Assembly: GCA_009911355.1 (NCBI GenBank)
Contig: QXXE01000001.1
Coordinates: forward strand, 93,315 to 157,314
DNA: 64,000 bases
Direction of reading: 5' to 3'
From: Clostridiaceae bacterium
GTDB lineage: Bacteria > Bacillota > Clostridia > Oscillospirales > Butyricicoccaceae
Shown in pieces: positions 17,369 through 25,121 of this stretch (within the stretch, counting starts at the first letter, position 1; each line of letters starts with the position of its first letter). A program made the position numbers and the translations under genes. The notes beneath the pieces are model-generated. The model was given only the letters and a program-made list of their open reading frames with translations. It did no database searches and had not been told where the DNA came from.

Positions 17369-17647
17369 ATGAATGCAACAAAAAAGATTCATTTTCCGCT
17401 CGGGAAAGTGCTTATCACTCCCGGAGCCGCAGTACAGTGCAGCGCAAGCGACGTTTTCACCATACTGAACCGTCATTTGCAGAATGATTGGGGCGAAATC
17501 AGCGACCCGGATTGGAAAAGCAACGACTCTGCCATCCGCAACGGCGGGCGCGTCCTGTCCGGCTATTCCTGCAACGGGGAGCGCGTCTGGATAATCACCG
17601 AGGCGGATCGTTCGTACACGACGATCCTGCTGCCGGAAGAATATTGA
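17369..17647 (+). CDS. Small plasmid-associated protein
   Basis: A 92-residue protein. The pattern LGKVLITPGAAVQCS, LNRHLQNDWGEIS, GRVLSGYSCNGERVWIITEAD and the ending TTILLPEEY match a small family widespread on plasmids and integrative elements, for which I know no function. ATG at 17369 follows GAAAGGAAGG. It sits between methylase and the E2-like gene. It is not ubiquitin-like by eye: no terminal glycine pair. Confidence 0.75.
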   Translation: MNATKKIHFPLGKVLITPGAAVQCSASDVFTILNRHLQNDWGEISDPDWKSNDSAIRNGGRVLSGYSCNGERVWIITEADRSYTTILLPEEY

Positions 17648-17656
17648 GGTGCCGTT

Positions 17657-17959
17657 ATGACGATTGACAACGCGTTACATCTTGATATGGAAGGCGCAGC
17701 CCATGCGCTTTCACAGGCAGAACCTGTGACCACTCCGGAGAACCCTCACGAATACCTGATGAAACATCTTATAGAGCCGATTTTGCGCGGCAATGAGGTA
17801 TTGGTCGGGGATTTGGATTTTGCCGCATTCGATGAGATCGATGTGACTAAAGCGGCAGATTGGTGCGAACATCTGGAACAGTTATTCGTGGCGGCAGACC
17901 GATTGCACAAGCGGTTGGACGGGCTTTCGCCATCTGCGCGGAAAACCGCATTTTTTTGA
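17657..17959 (+). CDS. Hypothetical protein
   Basis: A 100-residue acidic protein (FAAFDEIDVTKAADWCEHL, then LEQLFVAADRLHKRLDG) that appears all-helical. I do not recognise it. It has its own GAGGTGCC ribosome site and is spaced 10 bases from both neighbours, so it is a normal operon member. In a PRTRC-like cassette a small ubiquitin-like gene is expected, but this protein lacks a beta-grasp pattern and a C-terminal glycine pair. Confidence 0.6.
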   Translation: MTIDNALHLDMEGAAHALSQAEPVTTPENPHEYLMKHLIEPILRGNEVLVGDLDFAAFDEIDVTKAADWCEHLEQLFVAADRLHKRLDGLSPSARKTAFF

Positions 17960-17968
17960 GGTGCCGCG

Positions 17969-18541
17969 ATGAATAATCAACAGATTCTTGAGCGCCTTTC
18001 TTATGCGCTTCGTAATGTGGAATTGCTGGCAGCCTTTCAGGAATACGATCACCTTGACGCTGCAATCCAAATTTGTGGTGAGGATTTCCGTCTTGGTGAA
18101 GATTCGATTGAATGGCTTGACTATGATGAACTTTTAGCTGCTACAGGTGATTTCTTTGCATTTTCCAATGGTCATGATGATTATGATTATTGTGGATATA
18201 GCAGCTTTTACGTGTCCAGTGCACCGCTCCGCGAATATTACGATCTATGCCGGATTCATGCCCAAAAGCACGGTCGCCGCTATCAGAAAGACCCTTATGT
18301 AATGAAAGCAGATCACTTTGTTTGCCAAACGCTCCTGCATAGTGTTCCTTATGGCATCTGGGTCAGGATATCAACCAACCCAACGCATGAGTATGGCAAC
18401 GGTATTGCAATACAGACATATGAGGACTTTTGCGGATTTTATGAGCTGATTACTGCATTGCTGGAAATCACCGAATACTTCAAATACGAAGTAGAGGTAC
18501 TACGGCATGAGCTTCGCGAGGAACGAAAGGAGGCCGCATAA
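17969..18541 (+). CDS. Hypothetical protein
   Basis: A 190-residue acidic protein, unrecognised. It has a short aspartate/tyrosine-rich run (NGHDDYDYCGYSSFYV, near residue 70) and a C-terminal helix ending in LREERKEAA. It ends one base into the start of the E2-like gene (TAATG), so the pair is translationally coupled; a partner or adaptor of the E2-like protein is a guess from this alone. Base composition is a little lower in GC than its neighbours. Confidence 0.6.
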   Translation: MNNQQILERLSYALRNVELLAAFQEYDHLDAAIQICGEDFRLGEDSIEWLDYDELLAATGDFFAFSNGHDDYDYCGYSSFYVSSAPLREYYDLCRIHAQKHGRRYQKDPYVMKADHFVCQTLLHSVPYGIWVRISTNPTHEYGNGIAIQTYEDFCGFYELITALLEITEYFKYEVEVLRHELREERKEAA

Positions 18542-19188
18542 TGGCAAAGCTAACAGTTACAATCGACTCCGAAAATCCTTATGTGAAGGTGGAAAGCATC
18601 CATTCGGGCATCACTGCTGTAAAATCGGTCACGGTGGACGAATTTTGCACCTCCATGGCACAGAATGTCCATATCGGAGGTTTCCAATCCGGAATTCTGC
18701 CGCCTGGCTGCATTTCGCTGACTGCGAATCGCGATTCGGTACAGTTCTTACTGCTTTGCGGCTTCAACCGCTGCGACATCACCTACCATGATACGGTTTA
18801 TCGGAACTTTCCGCTGCCATGCCTGGTGGTCGGGGCAAAGATGGATTCCAGCGGACGGCTGTCCGGCTTTCGGCTGGGCGTGATTGCGAATGAATTGCCT
18901 GCACCGAATACGCAGATGTACCATTATCCATTCTCCAATGTGAGTGAAGATGGTGGCCTGTGCGTCGGTTCCAACACGTTCCATGGATATGATTCACTGT
19001 GGAAGCTGCGTACCCTCCCCCATCGGCTGTTATCGATTCCAAACAATGACGATCAGTATTCCGAGAAAAATTCTCAGCTGAATTTGCCGTATCGGGCATT
19101 GCTGGAGCATTTGAAGGATAAGGACACGAGTTATTATTACGAAAAAGTTTTGATACCGAACGGAAAGACCCTGAAAGATTTTATTTGA
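18541..19188 (+). CDS. Prokaryotic E2-like protein (PRTRC B-like)
   Basis: A 215-residue protein resembling PRTRC system protein B, a prokaryotic E2 of family D. The core LPCLVVGAKMDSSGRLSGF, MYHYPFSNVSEDGGLCVGS with C141 as the likely catalytic cysteine, and HRLLSIPNNDDQYS fit this family. E2 proteins carry a ubiquitin-like protein on a cysteine. With the JAB protease and E1-like enzyme upstream, three of the four expected parts of a ubiquitin-like pathway are present. Start ATG 18541 overlaps the previous stop. Confidence 0.75.
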   Translation: MAKLTVTIDSENPYVKVESIHSGITAVKSVTVDEFCTSMAQNVHIGGFQSGILPPGCISLTANRDSVQFLLLCGFNRCDITYHDTVYRNFPLPCLVVGAKMDSSGRLSGFRLGVIANELPAPNTQMYHYPFSNVSEDGGLCVGSNTFHGYDSLWKLRTLPHRLLSIPNNDDQYSEKNSQLNLPYRALLEHLKDKDTSYYYEKVLIPNGKTLKDFI

Positions 19189-19200
19189 GAGGTGGTCAGT

Positions 19201-19971
19201 ATGACAGGCAAGGAATTGATGGCGCGTTTCGCCGAACCCTTTGACGCACACGAGGTAAAATGGCGTGTGCAAAAGTGCTCGAACTCCGGGCAGGGGCTGG
19301 CGGTGCCTTACATCAGCAGCCGCGCCGTGATGGACAGGCTCGATGAAACGGTCGGACCGTTCGGCTGGCGCACGCGCTACGAGCAGTGGCACGTGTTCAC
19401 GCCCAAGCCGACGAAGGCCGAGGTGCAGAACAATGAACAGCCGAAGCCGATCGCGTCGCAGCTGTGCGAGCTGTCCATCTATTTTGAGGAACGCCGCGAG
19501 TGGGTTTCCAAGGTAGACGGCGCGGAAAACACGGATATTGAAACCGTGAAAGGCGGCATTTCGGACAGCTTCAAACGTGCTGCGGTGCAGTGGGGCATCG
19601 GACGGTATCTTTATAAGGTCGGCAGCCTTTGGGTTCCGATCGACAAGTACCGCCAGATCACTGCGGACGGCATGAAAACCGCGCAGCAGCACTATAACGA
19701 CCAGATGCAGCGGTTAGGGCTTGCGAAATCGCCGAAAAACGATGCAGCTTTGTATCAAATCCTCGGCGTGAAGCCCACGACCGGCACGGACGGCAGCACT
19801 GCCTTTTGGCTTGCGTTAGGGCAACCGAACGGCACGCAGAAAACCGTCCTGTATCGCGGCGCGAAGCAAGGGCTGGTCGCTGGCATGAAACTGACCGGGT
19901 TAAAGGGCTGCGAACGCAAGAGCGCGAACGGCAGTTACTACGAAGTCACAGACTTTCAATTTGCAGCGTAG
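19201..19971 (+). CDS. Rad52/Rad22-family single-strand annealing protein
   Basis: 256 residues from ATG 19201 (GAGAGGTGG upstream); an earlier GTG at 19192 is less likely. The N-terminus LMARFAEPFDAHEVKWRVQ, AVPYISSRAVMDRLDE and VGPFGWRTRYE is the Rad52/Rad22 pattern, followed by VKGGISDSFKRAAVQWGIGRYLY, the conserved DNA-binding helix-turn (quoted here as SDSFKRAAVQWGIGRYLY). It should anneal complementary single strands in recombination. Such proteins are common on phages and conjugative elements, where they pair with SSB (at 1-226) and an SbcC-like ATPase (next gene). Confidence 0.88.
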   Translation: MTGKELMARFAEPFDAHEVKWRVQKCSNSGQGLAVPYISSRAVMDRLDETVGPFGWRTRYEQWHVFTPKPTKAEVQNNEQPKPIASQLCELSIYFEERREWVSKVDGAENTDIETVKGGISDSFKRAAVQWGIGRYLYKVGSLWVPIDKYRQITADGMKTAQQHYNDQMQRLGLAKSPKNDAALYQILGVKPTTGTDGSTAFWLALGQPNGTQKTVLYRGAKQGLVAGMKLTGLKGCERKSANGSYYEVTDFQFAA

Positions 19972-19986
19972 AAAGGAGTGCAGGAC

Positions 19987-21783
19987 ATGGAGAAAATGCG
20001 GAAAATCAGCATCGTTTCGCTCACTGCGGAGGGCTTCCGCAATTTCGATGAACCGACGACATGGACGTTCGGGGCGGTCACTTTGGTGAGCGGTCACAAC
20101 GCAGTCGGTAAGTCGGGCATCGCGGACGCGCTTGCATTCGGTCTGACCGGAGCGCCATTCTTCGGCGGTCGCGGTCTGGATGAATTGCAACACTCGCTGG
20201 AGCAGTCGATGCGCGTCGAGATCCACTTCCTTGACCAGAGCGCACGCCAGCACACGCTTTTGCGTGTACGCAGGAATGGTGAAGTCACGCTGTCGCTGGA
20301 CAGTGCAGAGCTTCCGCAGAAGCGGTTCGCCGAACTGATTGGCAGCAAGGATTTCGTGCTGTCGCTGCTGAACCCGGCGTACTTCGCGGAAGTGCTTGGT
20401 ACCAGTGGGCGCGGCCTGCTGGAACAGCTGATTCCAGCCCCCGCTCATGAAGCGGTCATGGAACAGCTCAGCGAGCACACACGCTCAATTTTGGGGGAAG
20501 ATTCGCTGTTGCAGCCGGATACATACCTGAAAAATAAGCGTGCGGAGCTGAAAGAGCTGGAAAAAGACTTGCAGTATGCGACCGGGCAGAAGGATGCGAA
20601 TGACCGCCAGCGCACCTCGATTGAGGCGGCACTTGGCGAGAAGGCACAGCAGCTTGCCCACGTCTGTGCAGCGCTGAAGGTCTACGAGCAAAAGCGCACG
20701 ACGGGAATCAACCGTCCCGCACTTGAGGCGGAGCTGAAAAAGCTGTCTGCCCAATTTGAATCGTTGCAGCAGGAGCCGCCGGAAATCACGGAGCTTCGCG
20801 CGGCACGTGCCAAAATTGAGCAGCAGACCTTTACCTCAGAGTTGGAAGCGCAGCGGGTGCGGCTGGAAACCGAGCTGACACAAAAGACTGCCCAGCACAA
20901 GCGAATCAGTGACCTGAAGAAAAAGCTGTTCGCCGGTGCTCGCTGCCCGACCTGCCTTCGCGAGATCGACCAGGCGGGCGAGCCGATGATTGCAGCCGCC
21001 TACGACAATGCACTGAAGCAGATCGTTGAACATGGACGGGCACTCCGCGCGTCCTATGAAACGGCTGCCCGCAACGAGCAGAGTGCCCGAAACGAGTGGG
21101 ACACCGCGCGGCAGAAGCAGCTCCACGCCGCCGATCAGAAGATCGAAAAGCTGGAGCAGTCGCGTAAGGAGATCGACCTCGACAAATTGAAGTTGAATAT
21201 GAAGGCGCTGTCCTATCGGCTGACCTTCGGGATGATGGGTGCAGAGGAGGCACGCCAGTACCAGCCGTTGTCCGACCAGAAGGCAAAACTTGAAGCAGAG
21301 ATTTCCGCGCTGAATGACACGCTGGATAAGCTGCCGAAAAATCAGGCGCAGGGCATTGAGGAGATGCAGGCGAAAATCTTCCAGATTCAAGAGAAAATCA
21401 AGGCTGCGCAGATGTATTTGTCTATGCGCAATGAGCTGATGTTTGGGAACCTGCCCGGGCTGCGCCACGCGAAAATCGTGCTGTTCGAGCCTGTTAAGGA
21501 GACTGGCGAAATGCGCGACGTGTTCCAAATCACCTACAACGGCACGCCGTATGTCCGACTGTCAATGTCGGAGCGCATGAAGTGCGGTATGGAGCTGATC
21601 GGGCTTTTAAGCCGCCTTTCGGGGTGTTCATACCCGGTTTTCCTTGACAACACCGAATCGTACTGCGATTTGGGCGGAAATTTTGCGTCAAGCCAGATCG
21701 TGATGTCGCGGGTGCAGAAAGGCACCCCGCTAATGGTTCGTGCACTGAAACAGGGAAAGCGGGTTGAGGCTCATGCTGCTTAA
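19987..21783 (+). CDS. SbcC/RecN-like ATPase
   Basis: 598 residues from ATG 19987, nine bases after AAAGGAG. Walker A LVSGHNAVGKSGIADALAF near residue 38, coiled coils about 190-300 and 350-490, a zinc-hook-like CPTCLREIDQAG near 318, and a C-terminal region with LSMSERMKCGMELIGLLS (signature-like) and YPVFLDNTESYCDL (Walker B). Unlike the 1,088-residue ATPase of the cargo module, it lacks the N-terminal extra domain and is short. It probably acts on DNA with the adjacent Rad52-like annealase and primase. Its stop overlaps the primase start. Confidence 0.8.
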   Translation: MEKMRKISIVSLTAEGFRNFDEPTTWTFGAVTLVSGHNAVGKSGIADALAFGLTGAPFFGGRGLDELQHSLEQSMRVEIHFLDQSARQHTLLRVRRNGEVTLSLDSAELPQKRFAELIGSKDFVLSLLNPAYFAEVLGTSGRGLLEQLIPAPAHEAVMEQLSEHTRSILGEDSLLQPDTYLKNKRAELKELEKDLQYATGQKDANDRQRTSIEAALGEKAQQLAHVCAALKVYEQKRTTGINRPALEAELKKLSAQFESLQQEPPEITELRAARAKIEQQTFTSELEAQRVRLETELTQKTAQHKRISDLKKKLFAGARCPTCLREIDQAGEPMIAAAYDNALKQIVEHGRALRASYETAARNEQSARNEWDTARQKQLHAADQKIEKLEQSRKEIDLDKLKLNMKALSYRLTFGMMGAEEARQYQPLSDQKAKLEAEISALNDTLDKLPKNQAQGIEEMQAKIFQIQEKIKAAQMYLSMRNELMFGNLPGLRHAKIVLFEPVKETGEMRDVFQITYNGTPYVRLSMSERMKCGMELIGLLSRLSGCSYPVFLDNTESYCDLGGNFASSQIVMSRVQKGTPLMVRALKQGKRVEAHAA

Positions 21784-22804
21784 ATTCCCGATTGTGCAGA
21801 CTGCAAAAAAATGCGGCATTCCGTTTGACCAGCGAACGCTCGGTCGGGCAGTCGTGGAAGCGCAATGCCCCTTTTGCGGTGACCAGCGGCACCACCTGTT
21901 TCTGTACACGTCAGACGATCATTTTCATTGTTATCGCTGCCGTGCGCATGGAAACGCGGTCAGCCTGTATGCAAGGTGCAATGAGTTATCCTACGCCAAT
22001 GCTTACCATGAACTGGCGGATGATAAAATTTTGCGCCTGCCGCAAAAGCGGGAACCGCGGCCGCAGGCGGTTGAGCCAGCGCCTATTGAGCGACGGCACG
22101 CAGTCTATACCGCGTTGCTGGATTCGCTGGCGCTCTCACAGGAGCACCGCGAAAACCTGCTCGAACGAGGGCTGAACAGTGAAGCAATCGAAGCTGGCGG
22201 CTACCGCTCCCTGCCCTACGGCAAGGAAGTACGCGACGCGCTCGCAGCTTCGTTGTCGCAGGACTGCAACCTGATGCACGTGCCGGGGTTTTACACCGCG
22301 AACGGCATCTGGCAGTTCACAGCATGGAGCGGCTTGCTGATACCAGTCCGTGACCATCTGGGGCGGATTCAGGGAATCCAAGTGCGGCTTGACCGTGCAG
22401 AAAAACGTAAATATCGCTGGGTTTCAAGCGCAGACCTTCCAAATGGTGCGCCCGCGCGTGGCTGGGTTCACGTCACGGGCGACACCGGCAGGCGAACCGC
22501 CTGCATCACCGAGGGTGCGCTGAAAGGTGATATTTCCAGTCTGCTCACCGGAGGAACGTTGTTCCTCTGTGTGGCGGGTGTGGATTCGACTGCGCTACTC
22601 CCGGAAACGCTGAAAGCACTGAAAATCCGTAAGGTCTATGAGACCTTTGACATGGACAAGCTGACCAATCCCCACGTGCGGGATGCCCTGAAACGGCTGC
22701 AAAAGCTGCTTGCCGCAAACGGTGTGCAGTACCGGCCGTACCACTGGAACCCCGAATATAAAGGTGTAGACGATTATTTATGGGCGCGTTCACGCGCAAT
22801 TTAA
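21773..22804 (+). CDS. CHC2 zinc-finger primase-like protein
   Basis: 343 residues starting at ATG 21773. The N-terminal zinc finger reads QCPFCGDQRHHLFLY then HFHCYRCRAHGNAVSLY, as in DnaG-type primases, where it binds the template. The C-terminal half holds a toprim-like fold: ITEGALKGDISSLL, TLFLCVAGVDS and YETFDMDKLTNPHV; the paired aspartates and upstream glutamate would bind metal. There is no RNA polymerase domain of normal DnaG length (about 600), so it is a short plasmid-type primase (DUF3854-like by memory). It should prime replication or second-strand synthesis after transfer. Confidence 0.8.
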   Translation: MLLKFPIVQTAKKCGIPFDQRTLGRAVVEAQCPFCGDQRHHLFLYTSDDHFHCYRCRAHGNAVSLYARCNELSYANAYHELADDKILRLPQKREPRPQAVEPAPIERRHAVYTALLDSLALSQEHRENLLERGLNSEAIEAGGYRSLPYGKEVRDALAASLSQDCNLMHVPGFYTANGIWQFTAWSGLLIPVRDHLGRIQGIQVRLDRAEKRKYRWVSSADLPNGAPARGWVHVTGDTGRRTACITEGALKGDISSLLTGGTLFLCVAGVDSTALLPETLKALKIRKVYETFDMDKLTNPHVRDALKRLQKLLAANGVQYRPYHWNPEYKGVDDYLWARSRAI

Positions 22805-22816
22805 GGAGGAAATCGT

Positions 22817-23809
22817 ATGAATCAGCAGAAAACTTTTGACGCGAAGAACTTTACCGTGATCTCCGGGCAGGCCGACGAAAAGGAGCTGCTGGGCAAGTTC
22901 GTGTACTTTTCGCTGGGCAACGTGCTCGCTGAAAAGGATGAGGTCGAGGATATCTGCAAGAATCTCGGCGTCAGCTACAACGGGCGGCGGATCTCCGAAG
23001 TCGATGCCTACCGCAACGCGACCGGCTCGATCAATGACCGCAAGGTGATGATGGTCGGCGACCAACGGCATATCGTGAAAATCTACTGCCGCGACAACCA
23101 TCATGAGGGTACCCTGTACTCGCGTGAGCTGGTGCGTGAAACCCTTGACACGCAGACCAACCACTATGAAAAACTGGCGAATTTCTGCTACGACCGTGCA
23201 ACTGACCTGTTCACGATCCGCGACGTGGCGATGTATGATTCGTATGTCTCTGAGTATGAGATTTACGAGTATTTCCACAAGGCAGAGCAGCTTTTCGAGG
23301 TCTACCGGCATTGCCTCGGGCGCAGCCAGATCGACACCATCGTCCAGCATCAGCTTGATGCAATGGACGCGCTGCCGATCTCGGTGCATGGGAAATTGTT
23401 CTTTGTGCCGCGCCATACGATGCACCTTGTAGACCCGTTCGAGGACTTGATCGAAGCGCTGAATGGTGTTAATCAGCACTCAGCCGAGCTGATCGTCAAC
23501 AGCTTCTACGTTGTGGACGACGCAAAGCAGCGCCAGAAAATGACGGCGGAGTTTTACAACCTTGTCCGCAAAGAGGTGCAGACCTATCAGGAACGTGCCG
23601 AGAACCTCATCAACAACGGCTGCCAGAGCGCAGCGGTGATGAACCGGCTGATTGTGCGGATCGACAACCTGCACGATAAGAAGCGCAAGTATGAAGACCT
23701 GTTCCAGCAGGAGCTTGACGCACTGGACGATGAGTTCCAGACGCTTGGCCTGTTCGTGCAGGAGATGCAGATACGCACGCAGGGCTTTCGCTCGCAGAAA
23801 GCTGCCTGA
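22817..23809 (+). CDS. DUF6744-like protein
   Basis: A 330-residue protein, last gene of the operon, with AAGGAGG before ATG 22817. It shows VEDICKNLGV, SEVDAYRNATGSI and a long helical C-terminus (about 250-330) full of E, Q and R. I associate it with DUF6744, a family found in phages and conjugative elements, function unknown. Its position after SbcC-like and primase genes points to DNA replication or recombination. The family assignment is from memory. Confidence 0.65.
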   Translation: MNQQKTFDAKNFTVISGQADEKELLGKFVYFSLGNVLAEKDEVEDICKNLGVSYNGRRISEVDAYRNATGSINDRKVMMVGDQRHIVKIYCRDNHHEGTLYSRELVRETLDTQTNHYEKLANFCYDRATDLFTIRDVAMYDSYVSEYEIYEYFHKAEQLFEVYRHCLGRSQIDTIVQHQLDAMDALPISVHGKLFFVPRHTMHLVDPFEDLIEALNGVNQHSAELIVNSFYVVDDAKQRQKMTAEFYNLVRKEVQTYQERAENLINNGCQSAAVMNRLIVRIDNLHDKKRKYEDLFQQELDALDDEFQTLGLFVQEMQIRTQGFRSQKAA

Positions 23810-23867
23810 AACGAATTCACAATAACATATCTCTAATATAAGCGCACAAGCTGCGTGAAAACAACTA

Positions 23868-23905
23868 CGCGCCCACAATTTATCATTGTGGGCGCGATTT
23901 TCATT
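23868..23905 (+). terminator. Terminator of the PRTRC-like operon
   Basis: CGCGCCCACAAT (23868-23879) pairs perfectly with ATTGTGGGCGCG (23885-23896), five-base loop, followed by ATTTTCATTTT. It also lies at the end of the minus-strand gene that stops at 23907 and may work in both directions. Confidence 0.85.
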
Positions 23906-23906
23906 T

Positions 23907-24461
23907 TCAAGGCTCTATCTGGTTATCCATGAGTAGAAACCGCATGATAATTAGTCCGTTTTCCGTACAATGCAGCCCCGCAGCCGAATACACCTTTCGA
24001 ACCGCATACAGCGGGGCACCATCGCAGCACTGCTCATCACATTGCAAATACAGCCGTTCCAATTCCCGATAAGGTTCCAGCATCAGCCGATAGGTCTTGC
24101 GTTGGGAGATTGGATAGCCCTGAAGCCCTAATAATTTGAATTTTTCGCCTGTCTCACGGAGCTTGCAAAGTGTTTCCAGTGCCAGCAGTCCAAACGGTGT
24201 AGTATAATCCGCAACAAAAGTTGTGATCCCATGGCGCAGCCCCCAACGGCAGCTTGAAAAAATACGCTTTTGATAATGCTTTTTCAACAGGAAGCTACAA
24301 TGAATCCGTTTTCCGAATGGGGTATAGAAAAGCATCGTATGGCTCGGCTCCAGGAAAGGTTCCTTTTGAGGAAGCTGGGACAAAGCCGCTGACGCGGTAT
24401 CTGCCGCAGCGTGTATTTTTTGACAGCAGGGCTTGCGCGAATTTTTAAAATAATGCATCAT
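23907..24461 (-). CDS. SLOG-like (DUF1273-type) protein, tentative
   Basis: 184 residues, basic N-terminus with a run of cysteine/lysine (KNSRKPCCQKIH). The centre GLRHGITTFVADYTTPFG, LALETLCKLRETG and FKLLGLQGYPIS, then Y-R-L-E helix and AGLHCTENGLIIMRFLLMDN (quoted in parts), follows the layout of DUF1273/YspA proteins, a SLOG nucleotide-binding family that may sense small ligands; glycine motifs are weak, so this is tentative. ATG 24461 (or 24458) follows ACAGGAG. The nearest promoter I find is 490 bases upstream, at 24947-24975, and has LytTR-like sites. Confidence 0.5.
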   Translation of the reverse strand: MMHYFKNSRKPCCQKIHAAADTASAALSQLPQKEPFLEPSHTMLFYTPFGKRIHCSFLLKKHYQKRIFSSCRWGLRHGITTFVADYTTPFGLLALETLCKLRETGEKFKLLGLQGYPISQRKTYRLMLEPYRELERLYLQCDEQCCDGAPLYAVRKVYSAAGLHCTENGLIIMRFLLMDNQIEP

Positions 24462-24479
24462 GATATCTCCTGTTACAAC

Positions 24480-24940
24480 AGCACAATTTGTAATAATAGA
24501 CTCGTTTTCTGCCTCAGATCAATCAGCATATCGTTTTCATAGCTCTTTTATAGGTAAGAAAGACTATGCCGAAATTTTTTACGTTCCGTAAGGGAAACGA
24601 AACCAGACAGCGGCTGGCAGCCGCCCATTTGTCCACAGTGGGCGCAGATTCGCACCACCGCAGGCAAGAGGCCATTCCTATGGCATATCCCGTCCATACT
24701 TGCAGGCGGAAGTCTCATTATCCCGCACGGGTCGTCGCGGGCGAATGTGCCTTCATCTGCCGATGCCAGGCTCCTGCCGCTCGCTGCCCGCGGCAGGTCG
24801 TGGCGCACAGGGCTGCATCCGGCTCGCCGCGCAGGGTTCGTATCTGGTTTTTATGAGGTTGTCAGGGTGCAGGCAGAGGGATTACAGAAAAGGCGAAAAG
24901 TATGCTTTCTATCTCTGCTATATGAGAGAACCGGTTCTTT
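24480..24940 (-). ncRNA. Candidate structured leader or regulatory RNA under LytTR control
   Basis: Between the predicted start point (about 24940, minus strand) and the gene starting at 24461 there is no convincing ORF; an 86-codon frame (24808-24548) has no good start context. The stretch is GC-rich and full of hairpins: CCTGCCGC/GCGGCAGG (24773-24780, 24790-24797), CGGCTG-g-CAGCCG (24611-24623), GCCCA/TGGGC (24623-24627, 24639-24643), and an outer closure CCAGACA (24604-24610) with TATCTGG (about 24840-24846). It could be a free RNA like RNAIII, a long 5' leader of the SLOG-like gene, or a DNA site such as oriT. No known RNA family was recognised. Confidence 0.4.
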
Positions 24941-24946
24941 CGCAAA

Positions 24947-25014
24947 AGTGTACCCTCTTTTTTCCGCTTTTGCAATCGCTCGCGAAAAGTGTAGTGTATT
25001 TAGACGAAAGTGCA
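24947..25014 (-). promoter_or_regulatory. LytTR-type sites and promoter facing the structured region
   Basis: Minus strand: TGCACTTTCG (25014-25005) and TACACTTTTC (24993-24984), offset exactly 21 bp, then 8 bp, TTGCAA (24975-24970), 17-bp spacer and TACACT (24952-24947). The layout equals that of the promoters at 33015-33083 and 33603-33671. The direct repeats resemble AgrA/LytTR half-sites. Confidence 0.65.
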
Positions 25015-25050
25015 TATATTTTTTGAAAAAACAACCTCGATCCATGCAAA

Positions 25051-25080
25051 AGTGCCCATAGGCTTTTGCCTATGGGCACT
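25051..25080 (-). terminator. Terminator of the secreted-protein gene
   Basis: AGTGCCCATAGGC (25051-25063) and GCCTATGGGCACT (25068-25080) form a perfect 13-bp stem with a four-base loop; on the minus strand it is followed by TTTTGC. It ends transcription from 26138. Confidence 0.8.
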
Positions 25081-25121
25081 GCTTGTTTGTATGCGAAATT
25101 GGTCAGGTTTTAGGCGCGTAA

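Noticed and set aside
17369..17959. The two small proteins as the missing ubiquitin-like modifier
   Set aside because: Neither shows a beta-grasp pattern nor a C-terminal glycine pair; the first belongs to a common small plasmid family.
24548..24808. 86-codon minus-strand frame in the structured region
   Set aside because: No ribosome site or family pattern; base pairing explains the sequence better than coding.
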